Made by a program: the position numbers and the translations under genes
Source of the DNA: Colias croceus
Taxonomy: Eukaryota > Arthropoda > Insecta > Lepidoptera > Pieridae
Reading direction: 5' to 3'
Assembly (NCBI RefSeq): GCF_905220415.1
Contig: NC_059551.1
Location: forward strand, 4,102,001 to 4,166,000
DNA length: 64,000 nucleotides
The notes under the pieces: generated by a model
Told to the model about the DNA's origin: nothing
Seen by the model: only the letters and a program-made list of their open reading frames with translations
Databases searched by the model: none
Shown here: positions 10,701-23,637 of the stretch, in pieces
How positions within the stretch are numbered: position 1 is the stretch's first letter
Layout: every line of letters begins with the position of its first letter

Positions 10701-13700
10701 TAGTGCCTGTGTGTGTCCTGTAAAACAAACAAAATATAAATTAAATATTTAAAGTTTTCTTAATATGGTTTACTCGTAATGTTTATGGATAGAATTCTTT
10801 ACGTCATATTTTAAAGATACTAAATTAAAAATGAACTATATCTGAACTATAACAATATAATTATACTATTTAAACCTAAATCAAAACTTATCTTCATACC
10901 AACCATAAGTTTATCTAGAATCCGCAACAAAAACGCCATACATATAATCATTAATTGCATATTCATTCTACCCCATCTCCCCAACCGGTGTGAATGGGCT
11001 CATCGCCGGGTGGCCGGCGTCCGTCGCCGTATCGCTCTCAATAAATTAGGAGCCGCTAATACAAGCCGTGCCCTTACAGAAGACTGTCGTGTCAACCCGC
11101 CACTAATGTACTGCCTCGATAACACCTTCAAAAGCTCTCATGTACGTACAAGACGACGCGCTTCAATTACATGGAGGATGAAATATTAGAGAGGAGGTTA
11201 GACTTTTTTTTAGATAGAAATGGACTCATAAGTCTTTCAAAATTTTCAGATAAATTAGGTTCTGGTCCTATTTTTTTTAAGCCAACTCATAATTAGGTAT
11301 ACTGTTTCTTTAGTATACTACTTATTTATTTAGAATATAATATCGTTGTTGAATTTTACTTACCTTAATGGAAAATATTTGAAGTAATAGAAAAATTAAA
11401 ACTAACTAAAGCTTTCACGTAAAATAATTGATAGCATTCTACAAAAGCTTTTTCTTTACTTCGTGTCAGCTTTTATATGCTATTGCGTTCCCAACTTCCC
11501 ACCAACATCTGGAGTCATAATATTTCTTAGAATGCGAATACTTACCGAATTTAATACAAAAATACACCAATTATTATATGCTCTATCCTAAAATGTAGCG
11601 CTTCTTATACAATAAGAGAAAAATTTGTATTGTGACGAAATAAATTCTCGCGTAGGTACTTTATTGTTAACGACCATAATTGATTGTGCTCAAATTTATG
11701 GATTTATATAAATTTTGCGACGTGATTCAACGTTTTACCGTTCACATTAAGGATTGTAAATCAGGAGTCCTTCTTGAGAATTTATTACGCGCGTATTGTG
11801 ATAGCTTGTGTCGCAAATCAGTTTTATTTTTGATCGGAATGCGGTGTGCGATTTTTCTTTAAGGAGAGCAACACTATGTTCGCTTCGCTTCTCCTATAAG
11901 GTTATTTTAAATCGTGTTATTATAGCCGTGTTATTATAATCGTGTTTCAAAAAATAAAATAAAAACTCTTCTAATGTTAACTATGTAATTTAAATATTTT
12001 TTATTTACTTATTCATGAGGCGTAAATATTTTTTTTTTGTAATAGGTAATTATAATTATGATCATCATACTTATTTTAGAAATGGTAGATATAAAGCGGG
12101 TACCTAAGTATGTTTATCACAGCTATGTTTTATTCTGTATTGTATATTATGTTTTATTCGTGTATTTATATTTAAAGTACCTACATACTTAACAAGAAGG
12201 CCGCTAATTAATTTCTCTTCACTAACTTTATGTGAGGTCATCTTTATGAGTTCATAGATTCTTAACACTAGAAAATTACGTCTTACCTAAGTTACAGTCA
12301 TAATATTGAAAATGATAATGTTTGAAATGACAGTAGTACCTACAGCAGCTGTAGTAATATATATACATTACATAGATTGTAGTATAATTTCAATTCAACT
12401 TTAAGTTATTATAAATATAGAGCATGATGACCTTACACAAAATAACCGACATTAAACAACGGATACCTAAATTCATACATTTTCTCGTTGGTTCTTAATA
12501 AATAACTTGTAATGCAGGTCGGTCTTATTAAGCATTGTAGTATAGATTGTATTCAAAAAGTCAGATTCCTCATATCTACCGCTGCATACGAATTAACTTT
12601 GTTGTATTCAAGGGTTAAATGGCTTTATTACCTTGAGTTAAGATTCCAAGGGCCATAAACGTAGGATAAAGACGTTAGTCTTTGATCTATCTCCACACCT
12701 CGTGATTGTTTAATTGTAGGCATATACTAGCTCTTATGCGCGACTTTGTCCATATAGATATATTTTTTAAATCGTGAACTGAAAATAAACATGCAGTATG
12801 AAGAAAACGATAATATTAGTAAAAATTAGTTAACTATACTGTTTCAAAATGTTGTGTCCTGATTATTCAAAAAAAATCATAAATTGGAGCAGCCATTGTT
12901 TTGAGTTCAATTGCGTCAAACTGTTATCACAGTAAATATACTTACGATGCAGAATACAGAGGTCAGAGATATACTACACGAGTGCATAGTAATTGTGTAA
13001 ATATATTATCAATATGAAGGTTTATAAATTAGTTAAGTGAAAACTCTCCCAAACAAAAGCGTACCGAAACAATTACAGCCTTTTCACGCCTCATCGCCAC
13101 AATGCGTTGAAACCGAAATATTCCAACCTGACCTTTGGCTAATGCACTGTCTATATGTCTATCTAGTGAGCCAAAACTAGTAATTAACCTATTGGAGCCA
13201 ATACAAAGTTGCACCGAGCTCCCACGATCTTACGATACGCTTCTAAGAACAGTCCTTTTTATATTTAAAAGGTTTTCGACTAGATAATTATACGTTTACT
13301 TGGGGTGCTTTTCAGAGATGTATCTTATGATTATGCGGTAGCTGTGATGAATCAGTTTTTGCTTTGTGCAAGGCGTTGTATTTGGTATTGTAGCCGTCTT
13401 TGTAAGCTTTAGGTACATGGTATTTCTTTATATTATTGTGTTATTCATTAACATCGTCTTGATTGGTAGAGCTGTTTTAGAGATTAGCCGGAATAAACAG
13501 TTAAACTAAAATAAATTTCCAAAAAATAGGTAGGTACAACATAGACTACTGTTTATACTTTTTAGAGCAGTAAAATCTGTGCGTTTGTAACTTCATTGTT
13601 TGTTATTTGTAGGTATGATACCTACTTAATTAAAAATGAAACAAACCGCAATTTTATTCACATTTGATGAAGAAGGTAGCATGTGATAAGGAACAGGGTG

Positions 13701-14369
13701 GAGTGTGAAAAGCATCCCATTTTATCTGTTCATAATATCAAAATTTTTTGCATCTAAAAATAACTTTTTATAGAATTGAAGAAAGAGTTACTTATACCAA
13801 TTCAACGCTATATTACTCATGAAAATCCAAATGAATTACCAAAACAATAATGCATACATTTAAAAAATTAACGAAGTGATTAATCAACACAAATGTAAGC
13901 GTCCCGTGTTAATCAAAGCGGCGAAACAAGAAAACAAACGGCACGCAATCTGCAAAACAAATTAGCAATTATCTGGATCGTTATTGTTAACGCGAAGGCG
14001 CTGGTTTAAATTAAAGTTAAGGAGCCGTCATTAGGGCTCTTACAAACTGGCTTCTGTTACGCCTTTTTGTGGTAAAAGCGAATCGCTTGCCCGTCGTTAA
14101 TGCATCGATACGCATCTGTAGGAATGTTGTGTACAGGGTGTTGTCTTCTACGAAATGGGGAACGTAATGTAGAGCATACTGAAACATGGTGAATTCCAAA
14201 AACAATTTGTAGGGTCAGTTGCGATCAAATATCGGAGATGTTGTAAGAACTTTAATCGTGTTATTATTGAAACCTATAAGTAGAAATTTAGAATAATATG
14301 TATTGACATATTGTAAACTTGTAGGTTTGTCGAATGAACTTGGTAGGCAAGCCAGTGCTTGTAATGTTC
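7764..14369. other. AT-rich noncoding stretch with one GC-rich patch
   Basis: No recognisable gene or complete mobile element. A patch at about 10980-11170 is clearly GC-richer than its surroundings and has no in-frame stop in one forward frame from 10824 to a TAG at 11187-11189, but it lacks an early ATG and recognisable motifs. The remaining ORFs are short and compositionally random. Confidence 0.5.
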
Positions 14370-15211
14370 ATTTGATGTAACCTTTTTTTTTTTTTTTTTT
14401 ATAGTGGGGAAATCTTCTTAGATACCCCCGGCTCCCGGGGATGGAGCCGTGGTTATGTCAGATTTTTACCGACTAAAACCCCACTCTGTTCCATCGCGCT
14501 GCTTTGGACGGAACTGCGGGAACGGTTACGACTCTACCGCGTGTCCCGCCCAGCAGATGCCCGTTTCCAGGCCCACCACTAGAACCCCCCACGCTGGCGG
14601 CTGCTGGAACGCCACCACCAACGCGCAGACAATGGATTTTTCCCCGCTCCATCATCCGCGTTCCCCCGAACCCCCGACCCCAACACCGTCCGGCCGGAGG
14701 GTGCACGCCGGAAGGTCCTCCGATGTGTGAGATACACGTCGGGGGACCCTCCGGCGCACTTTTATAGAGATAACCTCGCAGCCCCCACCTCACCAGAGGT
14801 GGCGGCCCTCGGTCCGGCCCCACGGACCGGATTACGAGTCCGCCGCGCCGCGACCTCTGGCCGCCATCCACCGCCGCATAAAAGCCGGCTCCTCTCTGGT
14901 CCACAAACAGGACCTCTGCCGTCGGGTCAGTCGAGGCTTCCCAACCCCGACTGCCGTTCAGCGCCACCTTTGCCTAGTGGACACGGGGTCCACCAAGCCA
15001 CGACCTCTGGTCGCCATCCCACGCCGCACACAGCGGCCGCTGGGCCACACCTAGCCCTGGCCGTCGGGCCGGTCGAATCTCCCCGACTCTAAACCAGCCG
15101 TTCAGCCCCTCGCTGGTCCAATTTCGCTTCACTCAGAGGGCCATAACTCTGAGCTACTGAGCCCCTCCGCCGCGACAAGGCCTGGACCGTTGGGGGGATT
15201 TGATGTAACCT
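14370..15211 (-). mobile_element. GC-rich 5'-truncated retroposon with perfect 14-bp target-site duplication
   Basis: The insert occupies 14384-15197. It starts on the plus strand with a T-run (poly-A tail of a minus-strand element) and is flanked on both sides by ATTTGATGTAACCT (14370-14383 and 15198-15211). The interior is strikingly GC-rich compared with the AT-rich flanks. A long open frame at 14473-14967 on the minus strand, containing SEVLFVDQ-like residues (EVLFVDQRGAG) and many Gly/Arg/Pro, is probably GC-driven or the tail of an ORF2. It could be a 5'-truncated LINE, perhaps of R1-like type, or a nonautonomous retroposon; the family is not certain. The perfect duplication argues for a fairly recent insertion. 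Confidence 0.88.
14426..14440 (-). other. 3'-terminal hairpin of the retroposon
   Basis: CCCCGG-CTC-CCGGGG forms a perfect 6-bp GC stem with a 3-nt loop, about 25 bases from the poly-A junction of the minus-strand element. A 3'-end stem-loop is often what a LINE reverse transcriptase recognises; that role here is inferred. Confidence 0.6.
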
Positions 15212-16805
15212 AGTGTAACATTAACTACGGATAATCTTTTCAGAAGTTGGTCTAATGTGCATGATATATCAACAATAAGTGAAGCTATAATTAATAATTC
15301 ATTAAATGTCTGTAAATTAAAGATTTTCTAGTTTTTAAAATACGGCATGTAGCACGCGTATTATGTATTGTTATAATGAATATAAGATATTATGTGAGGT
15401 GAAGTTTAAAAAATATAATCTTATAAAAGTGTAACACCCTGTATAACGATGTTTTAAACAGAATACGTCAGGCTTGTCAAAAAGACGTAGTGGTCGCGTC
15501 AATCAAGATAGAGTGAGTGCAGGCAAAAAACAAAAGTTTGCCAATTATTACTAGTTCGGCCATAATGGTTTTGGCATGTAAGCACATTGCTTGCAAAGCA
15601 CTAATTAGTTGTTGTTAATCTTTAATATTTAAATGGTTATGCATCGCTGGGGATGGAGAGCAATTTGCGTTTTTTAATTGATGGTGTGCATAATAAACAG
15701 TTTTGTTTATATAGTTTTATATTATTCTTCACGCGAGACATATGTACCTGAGATACCTACTTTAAGATATTGTATAGGTATTGCTTGAAGATAGCTAGTA
15801 AATGAATTATGAATGTACTATAGTTATAATTAACTTATATACCCCCTTGTCTGTTATAAAATCTTTAGAAGAACGATGTCAAAAAAATCGCATCTGTGGA
15901 CCCCGCTCCTGGAGCTTGATTATACCGTGACGTACCTTCTGTCGTATTTTTTACAATTGTATATCGTAAACTATATCTTTCCTACTCAAACTAACACAAA
16001 ATATCAACAGAAGAACAAGGATGGCATACATCCACATGTTTACATAACAAAAACGTAGCTACGAGCGTCTCTAGCGCTTTAAAAAGTTACCGTCCAACGT
16101 CTCGATTTCGCGCGCAGCGCCGACAGCGTCATTGGGTTTAGTCATCGATTTTAGGAATGTTTTACAAAGGTTTCATATGTCTTTTATTGTTTTAACGATT
16201 CGTAAATGAACACTATGCTTTATCATGACATCTGTCATCAAATAAATGTAACAGAATTCATCCTGTCAGGTATCCAAAGTTCAAGAGGTACTTTTTTCAA
16301 GTGCTTTTTTTGTTGTTTCATTTCTCGTAACATAAAAACTTCTTACAGCCAAAACTCTTTTGTAGTCAAGTATAAGAACCGAACTTTAATATAAGTTAAT
16401 AACCTAAGCCACTTGGATTGAAGAATAATTAACGGTCCCTATTTTTTGCCCGGCGCTCGGCCGCTCGGAATGGCTAATGTTTTTGTAAGCCTTGTATTTT
16501 AAAAAAAATGTATAGGAATGAATGGTTTTTATTATTTAATGAGTTTGTATATGTATTATTGTAAATACAATAAAACCTTTTTGTATGAATAATTATTTAT
16601 TTATTTATTTTTAACGAGTTTTGTACAATGAACTAAAAAAAATTGCTCACCCTGATTTCAAGCTAGAATTACTTATTTATTGCAAAGTAATTTATGACTA
16701 AGATATCTTTTATATATTAGCTTGTTTCATAACGATTCGAACGATATTAGTTATACAAAGTAGCTCCCTACAAAATTTTAGAGATATCGTCATTGTTTAT
16801 AACTC
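15212..16805. other. AT-rich noncoding stretch, nothing recognised
   Basis: No supported gene. Short GC-rich islets near 16100 and 16450 have no identifiable function. An (ATTT)n run lies near 16593-16613. Confidence 0.45.
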
Positions 16806-16872
16806 GCACGGTTTCGCGCTGACCACGCAGAATGGCCTTCACAGATGCGCGAAACCGTGCAAAATGGCCGCC
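16806..16872. promoter_or_regulatory. inverted repeat with paired E2F-like sites and a YY1/Pho-like site
   Basis: Perfect 14-bp arms GCACGGTTTCGCGC (16806-16819) and its complement (16847-16860) flank a 27-nt spacer. Each arm contains TTTCGCGC, which fits the E2F consensus TTTSSCGC, and the second arm is followed by AAAATGGCCGCC (16861-16872), close to the YY1/Pho motif AANATGGCNGC. Such spacing is promoter-like, but no transcript or ORF is visible beside it. It could equally be the end of an unrecognised mobile element. The motif matches are seen; the regulatory role is inference. Confidence 0.4.
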
Positions 16873-17398
16873 ACAGCTGAAGGGATATCTATAACGCTGA
16901 CGACTTTTCTTGAGTTTTCTCTCTTTTTACTATGTTCGCATGTACGCATGTGACTTTGCGGAAACTTTTGCGCATCTTAGAATTTAATAGTATAAATACA
17001 TGACTCACTGTAGAGATTTGATCATAAAAGTATGATTCAAAAAAATAAATTTCGTTTTTATTGTGTTAAAATTTTAATTTCTAACGGTTATTCTATCAAA
17101 GCATTGTTACACAACAGCCGGCAATCAAAGAAATTAAATGCAACACTTATTAGATACGGTTAACAAATAACATGTTATTAGAATTTTGTCTGTCTGTCTG
17201 TCAAAACGTCCTTCAGTGGCATGAGATGAGACGAAAATGACAACCTCCGTTCTAGAACCTGTGATTATAACTTAACCAGAGGTTAACCGCGTTTTTACCT
17301 TATAATTATTTATTTGATAGTATCTTTTGTTTTTAATTTCATTCTTTACCTACTATATAGGTCTGTGGTGTGCTTACATGAGTGTGAAACTTACGAAA

Positions 17399-17588
17399 TC
17401 TATTATAAAGCTGAAGAGGTTGTTTGTTTGCTTGAACGCGCTAATCTCAGGAACTAGTCCGATTGAAAAATTATTTCGGTGTTAGATAGTCCATTTATCG
17501 AGGAAGGCTTTAGGCTATAATAAGTATATCATCACGCTAAGAGCAACAGGAGCGGAGCACTGCGGGTAAAACCGCGGGGCACAGCTAG
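17399..17588 (+). mobile_element. short nonautonomous Helitron-like element
   Basis: Starts TCTATTATAAAGC after an A and ends GGCACAGCTAG before a T. This is the A|TC...CTAG|T arrangement expected of Helitron insertion between A and T without target duplication. A GC hairpin-capable stretch (GCGGGTAAAACCGCGGGGC) precedes the 3' end. A related copy lies at 27989-28172, sharing AACGCGCTAATCTCAGGAACTA, TTAGATAG.CCATTTA and GAGCACTGCGGGTAAAACCGCG. It has no coding capacity and would need an autonomous element in trans. Confidence 0.8.
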
Positions 17589-19394
17589 TGTTATATATTT
17601 TTTTATTCGATACTTTTATTTTACAGCTTAATTCATCTTAAAATTTTAGAATAAAATATAAAATGAATGTATCAGATTTATTAGTTTTTAATGCAAATAT
17701 TCGTTAATTAATAATTAGCTACTTCGTTTTGTTTTTGCTAATTTCCAGTGACATTTAAGACTTGAAGAATGTAATAAATAAGATTATATAATACAAATGC
17801 ATTATTCAATTATTAATGGAAACAATTTTTTGTAAACAAGTTAAAATATAGAAAATCATATCCCGTATGGATTACATAAATATGTAGCCCAAAGGTATTC
17901 AGTAGATACAATTATTATGATGGGTAAGTTTGTAGGTATCTACGCTAAAAAGAAAGATAATTACATCTAAAAGTAAAAGAGCTCTTATTTTATAAACACA
18001 AAAATATAGAAAATCTTAAAAACCTAAGTAGGTAGGTATATAGGTTTCAATAGATACACCATTTACTTCAATAGGCTTAGATAATGTTTTAAACATATAG
18101 ATAATTAACAGTAGTTCTTAAATAATAATACGAAATTCAATATCGTGAGAAACCAAAAAACATATTATTCTGGATTACGTTAAAAGCACCGATTTAACCC
18201 TAAAATGTTCGCGTGTAACCAATGATAGACAATACGGTCTATAAACCCTCCTTATTACCGCCCTTTTCCACGTTAACAGTCATTTGATTAATTAAAACTT
18301 GGGAGATCAATCGGGGTGTCTATAAAATTTGCTTTTTAATTACCCCGTATTAAACAAAATTGGCTTTGTTTTTTTAAATTGTATTCCAGAAAGACGGAGG
18401 CCTTTGTAAACCTATCGGTTCTATTGATGATTATCCAAGGTTAATATAATATATGTTATTGACTGTGATTGTATAATTTCGATTGGTGGTATTTATTAGA
18501 TAACGTTAATAGGGCGTTTAAAACATTTCACAGTAGTGTGATGGAAAAAACGTAATAATTATAATGAGATCCTCGTAGCGGTCATTAGGTGCGTTTTATT
18601 GTTTTATTTTGTTTTCGTTTCTATGGACTAGGTATACCTATAAAAAATGAAGAGAATCGTGCATATGTGTATTAACTATTATTCAAGCTGACTTCGTCGT
18701 TTTAGAATGTATTCTGTGTTAACGAGAAAAGTAGGTTTTGACAAATACGTTTTACTGATGATAACATATTACGTAGGTAATTATGAATAAAAATTGCACG
18801 TAAAAGTATATAACACAAATAAAAACAATAATGTAAATATCAAACACTGCAAATACTTTTATATAAAACACGCATACCTGCTTTAGGGAATCCATTAAAT
18901 CTTTAACACCGAGGTGGTCATTTGATAAGCTTGTTTTGACATGTCGTATTTATGCGGTGTTGGAAACACACAACTTTATCTAAATTACATTGGAAGCTTC
19001 GGACATATCTATTTAAGACCCAAAGTCAATTAAGTATACCTGGGACTTCTACTAATACAGTTTTATCTCGAAATTTTATTGTATTTTTTTATGAAACGAC
19101 AAAATCAATTAATGCACTGATAAGATCTACTACATTTAGGAATCTATGTTTATAATTTGTGGTTTTTATGTGAAATGTCCTCTCGCAATGTGAAATCTAA
19201 TCGAGTCATCTATACCTCAGCGTAACAAATAAAAGGCGTGGAGTTACCAAAAGAATGCTGTCTCAATCGCAGCTGGGACAAATTAATTTCGTTAATCAAA
19301 CGCGGCGCAGGCGCAATGCATCAAGCGGACAGCGAGAGAGCCGATAACATTAGCGTGATATACGGCTCCCCTAAAACGTCGCGGTAAAAAAGGC
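17589..19394. other. AT-rich noncoding stretch, nothing recognised
   Basis: No gene or complete repeat recognised. The segment near 18230-18360 is less repetitive and could be conserved noncoding DNA, but this cannot be judged from one sequence. Confidence 0.4.
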
Positions 19395-19402
19395 CCCGTA
19401 CG

Positions 19403-20107
19403 TAGGGTTGCCAGGCCATAAAATGCAAAGGCCGGACTGCGCACTATATAAGGCCGGACATTTTAGCCTAAAAGCCGGACATGTTTTTTTTATTGCCAAA
19501 CATAATGTTTTTACAGCTGGGCTGTTGAAAAAAGTATTTATACGTGGTGAAAAGTGAGGATATTCGATATTTATTAAAAGATGGACATAATATTTATAAT
19601 AAAAAAACTCGTTTACGAATTTGAAATGTTTATTAAGTTACACTATTACAGTTTTACTTACAAATGGATCATCAGTCTTTTGTAGATAATTAAATATTAT
19701 TAAAACTAAAAAACAAATGAATATAGCTCTCTTTTGGCATTCTTAATACTATAAACTAAAAAATATAATAAAACAAATAAAAATAATCATTCTTCTGGAA
19801 AGTAACAAAAAGATAATATTAATTTTACGGCTAGGTAAGAATTTACTTTATAGTAGGTATTTATAGAACAATTTAAAATCTTTAAAAAATAACAAAATCT
19901 AGGTATATTTGCCGGCCGGAAGATAGTTTGCTCTCCGCTCGCCCTTGTCCGTTCGGGTCGGGCGCTCGTCCGCCCATCGTCGTACGAATCGCCACTCTGA
20001 CAAAAAGCCTGACAAAAGCCGGACAGGCCAAACACGTACATATTTGGCCGGACGCGACTGCAAAAAGCCTAACATGTCCGGCTAAAGCCGGACACCTGGC
20101 AAGCCTA
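19403..20107. mobile_element. nonautonomous hAT-type DNA transposon (MITE) with 8-bp target duplication
   Basis: The 705-bp element is flanked by a perfect 8-bp duplication CCCGTACG (19395-19402 and 20108-20115). Its termini TAGGGTTGCCAGG and CCTGGCAAGCCTA form a 13-bp inverted repeat with one mismatch. Eight-base duplications and short imperfect termini are typical of the hAT superfamily. The core GCCGGAC recurs at least three times within the first ~85 bp and several times (both orientations) in the last ~100 bp; such subterminal motifs are typical transposase-binding sites. The AT-rich middle holds no transposase. Overlapping open frames at 19787-20158 are GC-driven and not genes. Confidence 0.9.
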
Positions 20108-20349
20108 CCCGTACGCAAGAGAGTGTTAATCGTTTACTTCGTGAGTGATTATATTTAGGTAAGTCGAATGTGTAATTTTGCAGTGTAAATATGCAATCTG
20201 ATTATGACATTAGGTGGACACATTGACTTCAATATAACTATGTAATAGGTATAATTTGGGATCATACAAAGTCTTAAAAGGCTTCGCTTTACTATGCTAA
20301 CAACAGTTTTCTATAAAAAGGATTAATTCTAAGGTACTTTTAGCATTGG

Positions 20350-20496
20350 ATATCCTAACTGACCCATCACCCAGGTTGTCTGGTAGAGATCGCTGCCTTA
20401 GCGATAAGACCGCCTTTATTTATATCTGTCTATATTTATATTTATTATTTACTTCTGTTTTTATATTTCTGTGCACAATAAAGTGTTTTTTTTTTT
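20350..20496 (+). mobile_element. 5'-truncated LINE 3' tail
   Basis: Contains GGTAGAGATCGCTGCCTTAGCGATAAGACCGCC, written here only as its halves: GAGATCGCTGCCTTAGCGAT pairs as a short hairpin (ATCGCT/AGCGAT). It then has an AT-rich spacer, CACAATAAAGTG and a T-run. As I recall it, this layout is a common 3' end of RTE/CR1-type LINEs in moths. The 5' end is approximate and I found no target-site duplication. Confidence 0.6.
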
Positions 20497-22520
20497 CTTA
20501 TTGTGTTGCTAAACTATAAAAAATCTTGTTGATCCTGAATCTTCATTCATATATAATTATTATGGCACTTTATAATACTGAAAGATATATTACGTCCACC
20601 TGAAGAAACAATTATCTTATGGTTACTGTACTGAACCAAGCAAATTTTCATTATTCTAACTTATCTTTGCTATATATTACAAATACATATTTCCTTTATA
20701 CGGGCATTAGAACAAACATCATTAAATACTATGACAAAATAAATATTGTTACAAGTAAAATAGGTAACAAAACATTAATATTCTTAACAAAATATACCAT
20801 AACAGGTCAACCTACGTAAAGTTAAGACAATTAGTATGTTGACAAAATACTATAATATATCTTGTCAGTTTTAAATGAAAATAATAAAGATATTATTCTA
20901 TTTAACGCCTTTTTAACAATAAGTAATGACAATGAAAAATGTTAACCTCATTTCCTAATTTTAAAACGACATTATGGCGTTGTTGTTGACATGTGATAAC
21001 TTTCAACAAAAATCTAGTTATTAGTCAAGAGTTTAAAAGAATTATGACGATAAACATGTAATATATTTTAATCACCCACGTATTATTATTATTAATTACT
21101 TCTTTGATAACTAGCTACTAGGATTGTGAGACTTTTGAATGGTTTTATAACTAGGTATATTCCTAGTGACCTGAATCGCTTTCATATAACCACAGTATAA
21201 CTATGTAACGGTAGGTATATAATAATTATATTATATCCTTAGAGATATAACTATATTACGGCTTTATCTATCTTACTGCGACATAATATATTGCTAATTA
21301 CTAATTAGTCGTATGCAAATATGTATCAACAAATTAAATGTTCCAATAACTTTTAACTAATTACAAAACAAAGCAAATGAAAACCTCATACCGCCTCTTA
21401 CAGATTTAAAATTCCTTTAATCTACATAAACAAATTATGAAAAAACAACCAGCAGTATTCGTAATTCAAACATGGCCCAAGGCATTACACAAAAGGCGTA
21501 ATCAAACCACTTATCTAACTCGATGACTGATCGCTTATTGTCCGCTGGCTACCGGTCTTACCTGCCATAATTACGTTCCATACAGACATAACTCAAACGA
21601 CACGTTTCTCTAAACTAAATCTTAACACAACGCAATTGAGATCTATTCGTCGTGCGCAAAACAGCCACTTATGTTGTTCCAATTTCGTAATTCACACAAA
21701 ACTGGGCTACCTGACTTACGCCGCTCATTGTAATAATTGATAGAGCAATTTAGGGTTTATACGAACGCATTAAAATACATTTTTGCATTGTTGTTTTATT
21801 GCAAAATGTCAATTGATGCTAAACACTTAAGAATGTATCTCTTTGAAGAAATCTTGAGCACTTTGCAGAGTATCCGATATTTCTTATTGCTTTTAGAGTA
21901 TTGTGATGTTTTTTTGTGATAAATGTTATTTTTCATCTTTGTGAATTCCAAACCTATTGTATCATTAGCGCATACTATTAATGAAAACAAAGATAATATT
22001 TTAATGAACCGTAAAACAATAGCAATTAATAATTTGTAATAAAATGTCCTTATAAACTGAAAGCGTCGTGGCCAAATAATTAGGTAGGGTGCACTACTAA
22101 GTGCTTGGGCAAAACTTTTAGCTACTGGCTATTAAGTATTCTGTGGCAAAACTATAATTTATACGCAAATCAAAGGCTTTTACGCTTTAGCAGTTTTTGC
22201 CTTTTGTCAAATCGGTCAAGTAGTGCCTTTGATTAGCATGTTCAAACAAAGAAACTCTTCAGCTTTATAATATTATTTATTAGTATATAGATTGCCCTTA
22301 CGTGCTAAAGGTTAGAAAGCATACATTCACGTATCCCAAACCGCAAACAATGGACACAAGATCCAACCAAATAAATGACAATCAAACGGCGTTTCGAACA
22401 CGTTCGATGTAATAATACATACGAATCGGTTCCCATAATTGTGTTGATTTGTTGTTGAATTACATGAGACAATGGGAGGCGTAGTTGTATGGGATCACGA
22501 TGACAGCGGGCGCATCTCTG

Positions 22521-22687
22521 ATGGGCTCTGTTCACAATGGGCAACGTTGGGCGAGTATAGGCAATCACGGTAGGTAAATGTCTATAATCGGATGTCATTG
22601 AAGATGTTTATTCATAATCGCCGTAACGGCGGCAAACATTGACGATCATTTGTTGGGCCAACGTTGCCCATTTTGAAGAGGGCCTAT
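22521..22687. repeat. 30-bp inverted repeat around a 107-bp spacer
   Basis: Bases 22521-22550 and 22658-22687 are inverted copies matching at about 26 of 30 positions, with a perfect core AATGGGCAACGTTGG. The arms are GC-richer than the neighbourhood. It could be the termini of a small MITE or a foldback; no flanking target duplication was found. Confidence 0.7.
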
Positions 22688-23637
22688 GAAATAATGAACG
22701 CGCCCTGTTGTGGTCAATGGGTTGAGGCGAATGCAGATATTCATTTCAAATGATTATTGACGTTTTACATGGAAGTATTAATAAGGGATATAGTGAAATT
22801 TGCTGTTACAGGGAGTGTCAAAGGGCAAAACAAACAATTAAAGCTTTGAATAAAATAAAATGAGATTACAATAAATTCCAATTTGGTATTACTTGCTTAG
22901 CAAAGCCTATAAAATTTACTAGGTAGGTAGGTACCTAAAGTAAATAAACAAATTCTTAAATCAATTTATGTAGTTAATATAACGGCATGTAATTATATCA
23001 TTTATATTGTTCTTCTCAGTAAACATTAATTATAAACGATGTTAAATAAATTGACATTTTGCATTTTTATCACGGGCCTTGTACCTAATTATTTTTTTTC
23101 AATAACCTGGGTACCTATAAAATCTCGTCAATTTTTGAAATATACGTTTTTATGTTTTTAAATAGATACAAAATACAAATCGATAATATAATTGTTGTAA
23201 TTAACAATTAAACAGTTATTAAATATCCTTTGACATTATGGGCAGGGAAATAGAAGACTATCATTGGACCCTAAATAAAAACTAACAGAAAAAAACGGAA
23301 TCATACTTATAATAATTATTTTTTAAATTTCGAACATCAATAGAGGGATAATATTTAAAAACAATTTAAGTGTGAATTATTATATTTCCCAACACTAAAA
23401 ATATCATCGTTGTTACAGATGTAGGTATATTTAAATAGTTCGAATCAGTAAAGAGTAAACGGAACAAATACATTACTAAAACATTGAACTAATGTTTATC
23501 TATACTTCCTGTATGAACGTTGTTATTACTCAACTTTATTTAAAGGCTGTGTGACCAAATAATCAATTTAAGGTAGGTTATAGGTAGTACCTATTATTTC
23601 GAATTTAATTCTACTTTACTTCTGTAAAATTTGGATG

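Noticed and set aside
14473..14967. 164-codon minus-strand open frame as an independent gene
   Set aside because: It lies wholly inside a retroposon with exact target-site duplication, and its Gly/Arg/Pro bias follows the GC content.
19787..20158. Open frames of 76-84 codons on both strands
   Set aside because: They lie in and across the end of the hAT MITE and reflect its GCCGGAC motifs.
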